From NCBI GenBank assembly GCA_018350325.1, contig JAEVLN010000025.1, positions 661,799 to 725,798 of the forward strand: DNA of 64,000 nt. The letters run 5' to 3'. The stretch comes from Globodera rostochiensis. Lineage: Eukaryota; Nematoda; Chromadorea; Rhabditida; Heteroderidae. The notes below the pieces were generated by a model that saw nothing but the letters and a program-made list of their open reading frames with translations, had not been told where the DNA came from and did no database searches. Each line of letters starts with the position of its first letter. Within the stretch, counting starts at the first letter, position 1. Shown one piece after another: positions 39,773 through 49,759 of the stretch. Both the position numbers and the translations under genes were made by a program.

Positions 39773-40439
39773 CTCCTTACGTTAAATTGATTAAAAAATA
39801 AGAACTATCAAATAAAATACTCGTTACGAAACGATTGAAATAAAACAGAACAAAATAGAAACAAAATTTATTCAAAAAAACCCAAAATTAAAACCCTTTA
39901 AAACTGTTCAAAGAATAAGAAACGTTTTTCTTTCCACCAAATTCTTTGATTTTAGCCCCGACCTCAATAAAGAACACGAACCCTACAAGTTTTCGGCTTC
40001 CGACTAAAAGAAAATGTCATGCTTGGTGTTTTTATTAAAATATTACCCATCCAATCAGCCCTTAAAAACAGTCATATAAAAATGCACAAAATATTTTTGG
40101 CAGATAATCAGCATATTCTAATTTTTCTGGTTGCGCTTGCACCACGAAATAAGTGTTGACATTTTCTTTAAGCACAGCGCTTTTGATCTCGAAAATTGTC
40201 GACATTTTCACAAAACTAAAACAATTTTAAAATGTAAAATTTAAGATTAGGTATAGCATCGATTTCAAAACAGGTTAAAAAACGGTGATAAATTCAAACA
40301 ATAAATTTTATTGAACCCTTTACAAACACTTTCTTATAAGTTTCGGGTAATAAAATAAACCGGCCATGTCCGGCCTCTACGGGATAAATAAGAGATTCTT
40401 TTTCTCGGACTGCCGACTGGACTTTAAAAGACGTTTTTG
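39773..40439. other. AT-rich stretch with one 47-codon frame
   Basis: Mostly non-coding. A - strand frame starting at about 40205 reads MSTIFEIKSAVLKENVNTYF and stops after 47 codons; its 'gttttgtgaaaATG' context is like Maverick gene starts and it lies beside the protease relic, so it may be another piece of the old element. Confidence 0.35.
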
Positions 40440-41024
40440 CAATTAAAATAATTAACAATTTTATTCATAATGATTAGTGAGTACATATCGGGATTTGAAC
40501 AAGTATCAAGAATGTGGAGGAACTGGTTAAACGAAGACCAAGGGCCATGAGGTGTGTAAATACAATGCAATGTGCTGCTGGGAAGGATTGTGTCGGTTTT
40601 CATCTTTTCTTATACTAACCAGTGGATGTAGCTTTCTTATACTAACCAATGGATGTAGCACAGCTTGAACAGTACGAACTGCATGCTGAATGAGACCCAC
40701 AGGGCTGTATGAGTTTGGCAAGCGGAACATCTTCAACTTTGTATGATAAACTGTTTTATAGAATTGTTTGTATTTAACGGGACAGGACAAATACAGCTCG
40801 AACTTGATGAATTTAACAAATAAAGACTCTTTATTTATTATGTAAATTGGTTGAATACATTTGGATTTGAACGTTTTAATAGTCACAAATGTTGCGCTTC
40901 TTAATCTAAAATTAAAATTGAAATATTTCCTTTTTTTATTCATTTGAGTTGAATGATTGTTGAATAATAACGAAATTTTGAGGGAATTTCTATTAAATTT
41001 GCGTTTCCGATTTAAAAATCCCAA
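40440..41024 (-). pseudogene. Relic of a second Maverick: protease 3' end
   Basis: On the - strand, 40520-40450 encodes LHILDTCSNPDMY and IIMNKIVN, almost the same as the end of the protease gene at 15370-15443. Just upstream the DNA still resembles the active-site Cys region but is frameshifted and the frame ends at 40527. The open segment 41024-40527 (KFELYLSCPVKYKQFYKTVY ...) may be other degraded Maverick or host sequence. No termini were found. Confidence 0.65.
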
Positions 41025-41609
41025 GAGAATTTGCGCGTTTTTGTCACTTTTTATTATTTTGTTATTGTTCAGCTAGCCTTTTATTAAGGTCAAATATCAT
41101 CTCTTGTTAAGAAAATTGAGTTTTTGTTTGCAAAAAATGGGCTTCATTGATATGTTTTTTGAGAATTGTTTTGTGTCTGGTGCTCGGTGTATTGGACAGT
41201 TTGTCGATTTTTGGTTCAATCGAAATTTGTTTAAAAAACCTTCGAATTCTAACTCAGAAGGAAAATGAAAATTTCATCTCAGTCCCGACCCAACTTTAAT
41301 GAAGAAACTTAACATTTAAAGGCAAAAATGTCTCTTTAAATTAGGGGAAAATCTCCAATCAAAAGCAAATTTTGTCATTATTTTATTTCTGAGATGGCCA
41401 TTCTCATCAATACCCAACTAATTTGAAAGCATTTTGTCAGTTTGGCCTAAATTTTTGGTAAATTTTTGCAATCGCCAAATATTAAATGGGTTTGGGTTTG
41501 TCCGAAGTATTCCAAAATAGATTTAGCATATATTTAAGTAAATCGCAATTGTCAAAAATTAAAATCATCAGATGCCAAATCGGGTTTTTTCAATTCATTG
41601 ACCATTTAT
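41025..41609. other. AT-rich spacer, no gene seen
   Basis: Non-coding on inspection; short frames are AT-rich and lack any recognisable motif. Confidence 0.5.
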
Positions 41610-42701
41610 TCAAATATTCCCCGAGTTCGAGTTCTCAATTTCCTGAACATTTGCCGCGGCATTTTCTTCCACAGAATGTCTATCAACAGAATTTGGATGA
41701 AATTGCTGTCGTTTAAATTGCTTTTTCCATTTATACAAAGTGAATCTGCTGATGTTCAGCCTTTTGGCAATGTCCGCGTCTCTAATTTTAGGGGTTTTGG
41801 CCTTAATTTCATAATAACGTTTAATGAATTCCTTTTGTTCGCTGTCGGAGTATAAATGGTTTGGTGCTGTAAAAGAATTTAATTATAAATAAATAATAAA
41901 ATTGGGCGCAAAATACTCACTGGTTTGGCCAAGTTCACGTTTCCAATTGTAAATTGTTTTAAAACTGAGCGCTAACTTTTTTGCGACAGATTCATTTATT
42001 TGATTTAAATAAGAGTTTTTGAATCCGGCCCGCGTTAACTCGGCTTTCATTTGATCAAATTTTTCTACCAAATTTTTTCGCTCGTTTTTTGGATTTCTTT
42101 GAGTTAAGCCAAATTCTTTTTTCCATTCAAATATTTTTGAGCGACTGACTTTTAAATGTTTAGCAATTTTCTGCTCAATTTGATTCCATTCGTTTTTTGA
42201 ATATTTTCTTTTTTGTTTAAATTCCTCTTTTATTTCATTGAAATTGTCGATAATTTTACGTTTTATGTTTGAAGTAATTTCATTCATTACTTGCCTTTGT
42301 TCTTCCCCATTTTTGGCATTATCAGAGTGATCAGCCTCTATGAGAGCAGGATTCTGATCAGTTGAATTGGGTTCAATTTGTTCAAGCTGATCAGTTGAAT
42401 TGGGCTCAATTTGTCCATATTGATCAGCTTCTGTGAGAGAAGGATTCTGATCAGTTGAATTGGGTCCAATTTGTCCAAGTTGGGTGTTCTGTCGGTCGAT
42501 TTGGTGATTTACGTTTTGTCCAAAGATTGTTGGCGGCATTTTCAAATGTTCGGCTTCATTTTTGTCCCACCAGCCTTCTCCGAATATTTCATCAAATGTT
42601 TTGAGTGGCGTTTCCTCCAATTTTACTTTTACGGATTCGGCTTTGTCTGGTGAATTTGTTGCAAAAAATAAAACCAAAATTAGAATCCAAAACTCTTCCA
42701 T
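41610..42701 (-). CDS. Secreted protein with three helix-turn-helix modules (345 aa)
   Basis: Exons (- strand) are 42701-41921 and 41866-41610, with a 54-bp phase-1 intron. The signal peptide is MEEFWILILVLFFATNSPDK (residues 1-20 or so). The family signature follows (TFDEIFGEGWWDKNE, ~35-49), then an acidic linker with repeats of EPNSTDQ, then three homeodomain-like modules at about 150-198, 212-258 and 266-311. Each module ends in a turn and recognition-helix pattern (KVSRSKIFEWKKEFG, ALSFKTIYNWKRELG, NISRFTLYKWKKQF). A signal peptide with DNA-binding-type modules would fit an effector sent into another organism's nucleus, but that is inference. Related copies lie at 32028, 38596, 43653, 55390, 63005 and 63830. 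Confidence 0.75.
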
Positions 42702-43130
42702 TTTATTTGGGCAAAATAACCTCTGAATTTATGGGTATATGATCCAATTAATTTTTAATAAGCAGAAAAGGGAAATTTGCCAATTATTTTTTGTTAAAGA
42801 ATTTCTGTCAAAAATTTTCAAACAAAATGTAATTAAATAAATGAAAGCCCCCATAATGGATTTGGCTTACAACAAGCCACTTTTATATTGCCCAACTTTC
42901 GCTGTTTGCCGGTGGAATTGACGTGGAATTGGCCCAATTATGCCAGTGCCAATGCTTTCTATTGATTCGTGTGTATCCGGGATGTAACCGGAAACCATAA
43001 AATGGCCGGAATCCGGAATTCCGGCTCGCAAAAAAATGTACGGAAATACGGAGAATTTCAAAATCCCAATAATTTGACTTTTTATAATTTTTCTACTCTT
43101 TTTTAAAACATTTTTTCATAACAAATTTCA
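42702..43130. other. Spacer, no gene seen
   Basis: AT-rich DNA; a 'ggaattccggc' region with repeated 'ccggaat' words near 42985-43025 resembles the terminal sequence of a small transposon, but boundaries are unclear. Confidence 0.45.
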
Positions 43131-43625
43131 TCAAAAATTCAAATCATCGACCCCTCCCCCATAAAAATTATGGGAATTTCGATATCGGGCGAAAAACTTT
43201 TCGCCTATCGTAAATTCTCTTGGCTTTGTCCCGAATCTTTTGTTGAACCGACCTTCCATTTCCTCATTTCGCTTAATTAACGGAGGTGGTAGCGATTTCA
43301 ACAAGTCAAAAATGGTGCAGACTTCGTCCGAGAAACATTTCCGCAGGGGAATGCCCATTGAGCGAATCGCATGGAGCCATCCGGTAGCTGACGAGAATTG
43401 TCTCGATAATTGCCTTGCTCGGTGCTCCCTCCCCTTTTATTTTTCGGAACGCTCTCTTGAACGTGTCGACAAATCTTTTGGCTTGGCCATTCAACATCGG
43501 GTTGTACGGCGCCAAAAATCGATGGTCAATTCCATTGGTTGCTGTAAAATCGCAAATTTATGACTGGCGTATTGTGTGCCATTATCAAACCCAACATCTC
43601 CGGAAGACCATGGCGACTACAAAGA
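43131..43625 (-). pseudogene. Gypsy-type retrotransposon integrase relic
   Basis: On the - strand, frames read DNGTQYASHKFAI, then (after a frameshift) LAPYNPMLNGQAKRFVDTFK and SYRMAPCDSLNGHSPAEMFL, the usual end of a Ty3/Gypsy integrase core including the motif around the last catalytic residue (here K replaces the usual E in GQAERF). A stop follows, then a further degraded part (FTIGEKFFARYRN). There is no reverse transcriptase and no LTR nearby: a dead fragment. Confidence 0.85.
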
Positions 43626-43652
43626 TAGCGTAAGTTTCTCAATTGTGGCTAA

Positions 43653-43943
43653 TTAATATATAATAATAAAATTGGGTTCGAAATACTCACTGGGTTGGCC
43701 AAGTTCACTTTTCCAATTGTAAATTGTTGTATAACTTAGCCCTAACTTTTTTGCGACACTTTCATCAATTTGATTTGAATAAGAGTTATTGAATGCTTCA
43801 TCTTTGTCCCACCAGCCTTCTCCGAATATTTCATTAAATGTACTGAGTGGCGTTTCCTCCAATTTTGCTTTTACGGATTCGGCTTTGTCCGGTGAATTTG
43901 TTGTGAAGAATGCCACCAAAATTAAAATCCATAATTCTTCCAT
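43653..43943 (-). pseudogene. Internally deleted secreted HTH-family copy
   Basis: Starts MEELWILILVAFFTTNSPDK and keeps FNEIFGEGWWDKDEA, which is joined directly to a single HTH module (DESVAKKLGLSYTTIYNWKS); the linker and the first module of the 41610-42701 gene are gone. The splice donor (GTGAGT) is conserved, but the downstream exon is replaced by the Gypsy relic, so the frame runs into intron sequence. It could still encode a short secreted protein. Confidence 0.6.
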
Positions 43944-44199
43944 TTTATTTAGGCAAAATAACCTCTGAATTTAGGGACTTTTATATGAAATTGTAATATG
44001 ATATAAAAAAATGTGACTTTTTCGTGTTAAAGAATTTCTCGCAAAAATCTTCTTAAATTTTAATGAACAATAAATATTCACTAAAAATGAAATAAATAAA
44101 ATGGTGAATTTCTTAGCCCAAATAAATATACAAATAATAAAATTCGACTCAGAAAATCAATAATGTTGGCGTTTATTTCTTAAAAATTTAACCATGTTT

Positions 44200-44835
44200 A
44201 CGCGTTGGAATGGATAATGTTTTTTGTAAAATCATTTATTGAAAATGGAGCTTCCAAATAAGTCTCGGTAGGGTCTCGAACCAAGAAATTTCGGTAATAC
44301 TGCAGTTTGTACCCCCCCCCCTTTTCGAAAAAAATAAAATATCTTTCTATACAAAAAGATTTTTCTAGGGGTATTCGAGGGCGTAGATTCTGAATCGGAA
44401 ATTTATTTCGATCAATTTCGAACCCTGGACCCGAATTCAAACAATTTTTTGAAAACTCAAAAATTTTCAAAAATCAATTTTAGCCTTAAAATCCTTCAAA
44501 ACGCACAAAATTACAAGAAAAAAGGCAGGTAATGATCGAAATCATGCTTTTGAGGATTTTGGGTCTAGAATTGATTTTTTTTAATTTTTGAATTTTCAAA
44601 AAATTGTTCGAATTCGGGCTGGGGTTCGGAATTGGGTAAAATAAATGTCAGAATCGTGATCAGCGACCCCGAAAATTCCCGAAAAAATCTGTGTGGACTT
44701 ATTTTTTTTGAAAAAGGGGGGGGGGGTACAAACTGCAGTATTACCGAAATTTCTTGGGTTTTTTTGGCCTCGATCTCGGTCTCGGTCATTTCTCGTTCTC
44801 GAGTCTCGATAAATTTCAAGTCTCGAACAGCCCTA
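44200..44835. mobile_element. Foldback element with arms of ~260 bp
   Basis: 44203-44480 is the reverse complement, with differences, of about 44570-44830. The arms share 'gaaatttcggtaatactgca', a C/G run, and 'gaattcgggctggggttcg'-type sequence. The centre is ~90 bp. No coding capacity; transcripts would form a long hairpin. Confidence 0.7.
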
Positions 44836-45120
44836 GTGCATATGGCTGAGCCTTATTAGGAGCTGTATCAATCGAGTCGTTGGAAAAGCGATGTACACAA
44901 CAGACGGGAGGTCATCATTTCCTTTTGACAATCGATGACTTGGTGGTTTGTCTTTTCGCCACGGCACCGCCGGACATCCATTAATGGCGGAGTTGTTAGT
45001 TAAAAATTTGAATTTGTTATTGTTGCGTTTTATGACGCTTTTTGCATTGAAGTAAATATTCTTTTCATTTAATCAATTGAGCTTCTCAGTATGTACAAAA
45101 TGGTGAAAATTTAATAATGA

Positions 45121-45540
45121 AACTAGTGGAGTGATGTACAACGCTATTTTATGTGCTGGTAAAGCGCTAACGCGCTTATCGAGCTTCGCTACCTAGTTTG
45201 GGGTTCGGGGTGTGCAGTTGGGAGTGAAGCCCGGCACAACAGTTCGGGGTGCGGGGATGGAGTTTGAATTGATGATTGTGCCAAAAAAGAGGCCAGGTAC
45301 AACGGTTCGGGGTGCGGGGATGGCAGTTTAGAACCGTTGATTGAGCCAGGTTTCCGGGAATCGGGAGCCCCTGGAAAGTTGTGGATTACTGAAGCAACTT
45401 TTTGTCGTGCATTCAGGAAAACTATAGACTTTTCAGTCCCGTGGACGACTGAGTCCCAGGAGCCGAGTTGCGGGTCAAATCCGTAGTTGCACAAAGGGAA
45501 TTTTTTGTCTTTTTGCTCTAATCGCTTAGGGCTTGCTTAG
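45121..45540. repeat. Repeat region, inverted to 46741-47300
   Basis: Contains 'aaagcgctaacgcgcttatcg' type sequence, 'gagcttcgctacctag', then ~60-bp units with 'acggttcggggtgcgggga'. The same parts, partly inverted, flank 46741-47290. The block from 45340 to about 45935 is also matched in reverse at 54178-54800, so it is an interspersed element. Confidence 0.7.
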
Positions 45541-45938
45541 GAAACTAAGTTGGAATGTTTGGGACAATTTTGTTGTTGATCACTTTTTGATCAGAGCAAA
45601 ACCCTGGTCTGGAAAAATCTCAACAAATTGCTGGGTCAAAATTTCGAAAATCGTTTTTTGTCCCTAACTTTTTTTGTATTTCCACAGAGCTTAGCAATGT
45701 TTTCCATTATTGTAGAGCTTTTCAAACGGCGTCGAATGGGGTTTAGTTGGTCCGAAAATTTTTTGAAATTTTCAAGCTAGGCCCCCTAGAAGGTTTTTCG
45801 GTTTTTTGTGCCTAACTTTTTTTTTGGCTGGATTTCAGGCGAAATAAAGATCGCTTTCAACACCCAACTTTTGAAGAGCTATCGATTGGTGTTTATTTTG
45901 CCTGAAAATTGCAAAAAGTGCTTTTTCCAGCCAAGTGC
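45541..45938. repeat. Interspersed repeat, inverted copy at 54178-54550
   Basis: Shares with 54178-54550 (reverse complement) words such as 'ctagaaggtttttcggtttt' and 'gagctatcgattggtgttta'. No coding content. Confidence 0.7.
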
Positions 45939-46012
45939 ATCGGTGGCGGAATGGTTAGTGGTGTTGGTGTGGGGGGTCGGGTGGGGGTTCGAATCCGCTT
46001 GGACAAAATGAT
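45939..46012 (+). repeat. tRNA-like SINE head (pol III A and B boxes)
   Basis: Has an A box TGGCGGAATGG and, about 40 bp on, a B box GGTTCGAATCC, both fitting the tRNA consensus. The acceptor arm does not pair, so it is not a working tRNA gene. A relative lies on the - strand at 61893-61972. Confidence 0.55.
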
Positions 46013-46740
46013 TTTTTACGACTTTCTTTTGATATGTATAATAGTGGAAACAATTTCTAAAATTCTTTTAAATTTTCCCGAGTTTTTACAAATATTTTTA
46101 TGGGTTGTTTGGAAATTTTTTGAATTTTCATTTTTTTGGTCACCAAAATTGTGGAAATGTTATGAAAATTCATAACTTTTTTTAATGAAGAGCATTCCCA
46201 ATGATTTTGATAACATAAAATGCAGAAAAATCCGCGCTATTTTATTAGTATTTTAGTTTTACGAAATGTTGAAAGTTCAAAAAGTTAAGATAAATTTTTC
46301 AAAAAAAACGAATTTTTCACAAAAAAAAATTATAAAATTTTTTTGAATAGAGATTTTCAAAAACTAATTAATTAGATAAATAGCTTATTTTTTTCTCTAT
46401 TAGAAACTATTTTAGTTGAATTAAAAGCCCTAACATAAAACAGAGTTATGATTGAAAAAGTCAAATTGGATTACCAAACCAAAGGGGGAACCCCTCCCTT
46501 TTGGAATATGATCAAAATAATTTTTATTCCAAATTTCATCTAAAATGAATTTATTTTGTTTTTTAATGATGAGGAAAGTATTTTAAAGAATTAAAATCAC
46601 TAATTCCAATTTTTTGAAAATATTTTTGGTGGAAATTCAGAAATTTTAAAATTTTCATTTTTTTACAAAAAAATTCGAAACAATTTACCGAAAAAAGGAC
46701 ACCAAACCAAATTAATTTCTTGGACATTTTATTTTCTTAA
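46013..46740. other. AT-rich stretch, no gene seen
   Basis: Poly-A and poly-T rich DNA following the tRNA-like segment; it may be the body of a SINE or other repeat. Nothing coding. Confidence 0.45.
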
Positions 46741-47100
46741 ACGCCATCCCCGCACCCCGAACCGTTGTACCTGGCCTCTTTTTTGGCTCAATCATAGTTC
46801 AAACTGCCATCCCCGAACCCCAAACCGTTGTACCTGGCCCAATCAACGGTTCTAAACTGCCATCCCCGCACCCCGAACCGTTGTACACGGCTCAATCAAC
46901 GGTTCTAAACTGCCATCCCCGCACCCCGAACCATTGTACCTGGCCTCTTTTTGGCTCAATCATCAGTTCAAACTGCCTTCCCCGTACCCCAAACGTTGTA
47001 CCTGGCTCAATCAACGGTTCAAAACCCCCATCCCCGTACCCCAAACCGTTGTACCGGGCTTCACCCCCAACTGCACACCCCGAACCCCGACCTAGGTAGC
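46741..47100. repeat. Tandem ~60-bp repeat (about 6 copies)
   Basis: Units contain 'catccccgcaccccgaacc', 'gttgtacctggcc' and 'ctcaatcaacggttc'. The same unit occurs in the opposite direction at 45190-45350. Confidence 0.85.
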
Positions 47101-47339
47101 GAAGCTCGATAAGCGCGTTAAACTTTCCAGGGGCTCCCGATTCCCGGAAGGCTCAAATTAGTTTTCGGCACGAAACTCCTTGTCATTCTAACATATATGT
47201 AACTAGTGGAGTGAGGTACAACCCTCTCTGTGTGCCAGGTAAAGCGCTGACGCGCTTATCGAGCTTCGCTACCTAGGTCGGGGTTCGGGGTGTGCAGTTA
47301 TGCCACTGATTTTGTACATGTGTGCGCGGGGTTATAAGG

Positions 47340-47760
47340 AATAGTGCCAATAAGCTGCGTAGGGGAGGTGTATTACTACACAATTTAGAAGTGAATACAC
47401 AGGGGAAGGAAGATGTATGGTCGATGTTCTAAGGACCAATGAGCGGTAGTGGTAGTAACTACACAACTGTGAAACAACTACACAGGGAAAGTCGGATTTG
47501 CGTAGGGGTGGTGTATTACTACACAATTTAGAAGTGAATACACAGGGGAAGATGTATGGGTAGTGGTAGTAACTACACAACTGTGAAATAACTACACAGG
47601 GAAAGTCGGCTTTGCGTAGGGGAGGTGTATTACTACACAATTTAGAAGTGAATACACAGGGGAAGATGTATGGTCGATGTTCTAAGGACCAATGAGCGGT
47701 AGTGGTAGTAACTACACAACTGTGAAATAACTACACAGGGAATGATGGTATTATCGGCTT
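47340..47760. repeat. Tandem repeat, 110-145 bp units (3 copies)
   Basis: Units begin 'gcgtaggggaggtgtattac' at about 47358, 47501 and 47616 and include 'ctacacaactgtgaaa' and 'ctaaggaccaatgagcgg'; the second unit lacks about 30 bp. The array lies ~600 bp beyond the 3' end of the Helitron helicase frame. Confidence 0.85.
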
Positions 47761-48373
47761 ATAAGAATAATGTCAATGCGTAGCGTAGGGTAATAGCGGT
47801 AACTACACATGAGAAGTAACTACACTTAGAATATTTCAGTATCTGCAGTTATACTACACAACTCCTATGTGTATTTACTACACACCTTTTATTTTGTAAC
47901 TACACACTTCAATACGCATTTAAAACGATATAAGTCGTACCTACATACCCTACACAGCATCACAATGCAATAACTCCTACACTTTGCGTCGTAATGAATA
48001 AATTGCAAACATTGCGCCCTTTGATTTTCCTGACAGTTAGGGTCTTTGCGTCAACCGACGTGCACTTGGCTTCACTCTTTACAGAGTTGACACATTGCTT
48101 TCAGTGCAATGGAAACCGGAAGTGCCCTAACTCGCACATCATACCCTCCTCCCTCCCTTTAGTCCAGGCATTGACACTTTTAAGCACCTCAGATAGCAAA
48201 TCGCTCGGATTGGAGGCCCTAAAGAGGGCCATGCCGTATAAAACCTCGACTCCACTCCTTGCTCTTCGCCATCCTTTGTGCAAATTAAAGTGCAGATGGG
48301 AATGGTTTAGCAATGTATCTTGATCGTTAAGTGTCAAAATGCCTTAGGACTATAGCTTCATTTCATTAAATGC
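47761..48373. other. Spacer before the Helitron, no gene seen
   Basis: ACTACAC-rich DNA, then ordinary sequence. A + strand frame (47994-48323) has no recognisable motif. This may be the 3' non-coding end of the Helitron; I could not place a hairpin plus CTRR end. Confidence 0.45.
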
Positions 48374-49759
48374 TTATTGCAATTGAAGCATATTTGTTGC
48401 CACAATGTTGAGCACTTTGGCTCTGCCTTGTGCATCAGTCTCCCTGTTTGGAGCATACACTCGGACATTGTTGCCGTCCGATGCCCGTGAAAAGGCTGTG
48501 TATAATTGACCGTGGGAAAAGACTTCCCTTTCAAGGTCGATGCCGACAGTGCGGATTGTCTGGCCTTGACCTTTAAGAATGGTCATAGCGAATGCAGGTT
48601 TAATTGGGAACTGCAAACGCTCATATTTCAGGCCGCCAGGCGCCTTATCCTCGTACACATTGCGCGTTCGTTCAATGAAGAAGCGCACTTGGCCCCCAAC
48701 AGCAGTGCCGTTGATTGCTCTGCCGGTGATTTTATTTTCACCAAGTTCTTCAATGACGATACGTGTGCCGTTGATTAGTCCTTCCCTGTCACTTTTGTTG
48801 ATCAGGAGGACGACAACGCAACCGACTTTTATTCGCAGACGATGGGGAGGCATCCCCGAGTCTGCGCGTTGGTTCAAAGCGGCCACTTCCGACTCGATTT
48901 CGTCGATGTCCAGTGGGCGTTCGTCAAGTGGTTTGTCAGTGGACAAATATTCACGCACTTGACCTGGCACATTATCCATCATTAGTTCGTTTATCTCGTC
49001 ACATGTTTGAATGTGTGGAGCGAGAATCAAACGGTTGAGCAGCTCCTGGTCGTTACCAAGGAGTTGTTGGAAGTCCGGATACACAAAGTTAATCAGATCT
49101 TCACTGCTGTGTAGGAGGAATTGAGGAGGAATCCAGAAGAATTCTCCAGCCTCTCCATGCCCAATTTGGCGGCACATTTTCGCATAGTCTTGTTGCCCTT
49201 TGCCCAAACGGTGGTTGATGGTCAGCTTCATTGTGGTGAATTGACCAAACAACGGAGATGTCTGAAAGCAAGCCGCCACTTGTGCGGCTAAGCCTTCATG
49301 AGGCACGACCGGCAGTGATTGTTTAAAGTCACCGCTGAAAATGACCGTCTTTCCTCCAAAGAGGAGTTCCTTGTGCTGGCGAGTTGCCATTTCCTTGCAC
49401 ACTCGGTCGATCACCTCAATCACCGTGTTATTAAGCATTGTGATCTCGTCAATGATGATCAGCTGTGCTTCACGATTGACAACCTGGTGCGAAAGTCTTA
49501 CAAATGCGATTGAATTAACAACCGCATAGGCTTCTGTAGCACCACGGAAGTTCATTTTGGCATATTGAGCCGGCTCATCGATACCGATTTTGTTGCCGGA
49601 CTCCTCTTTGCACTCTACATAGCAATGTCCTGGCCCTTTGAAAGGGTACTTGAGTGCGTATTTAATGTTTGCCTTGTTTCCATAGGCGAACAACACATTG
49701 TGGTGCACTCTGAACCGTAATAAAATAAACGGGTTGAATGGCACCACATGCGAAGTCAC
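48374..49759 (-). pseudogene. Helitron Rep C-terminus joined to PIF1-like helicase, Walker A missing
   Basis: The frame opens VVPFNPFILLRFRVHHN and IKYALKYPFKG, the Helitron Rep end with the two-tyrosine motif, but jumps at about residue 70 to helicase sequence after the P-loop: LIIIDEITML (Walker B), FGGKTVIFSGDFKQSLPVV, LTINHRLG, and FAMTILKGQGQTIRTVGIDL. The GxGKT segment and the spacer before it are absent. The last motifs (LYTAFSRASD) are intact. Without Walker A it cannot hydrolyse ATP. Confidence 0.85.

Noticed and set aside
45939..46012. Genuine tRNA gene
   Set aside because: A and B boxes are present, but acceptor and anticodon stems do not pair.
47994..48323. 109-aa + strand frame beside the Helitron
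   Set aside because: No domain, no splice support, overlapped by an equally long - strand frame.
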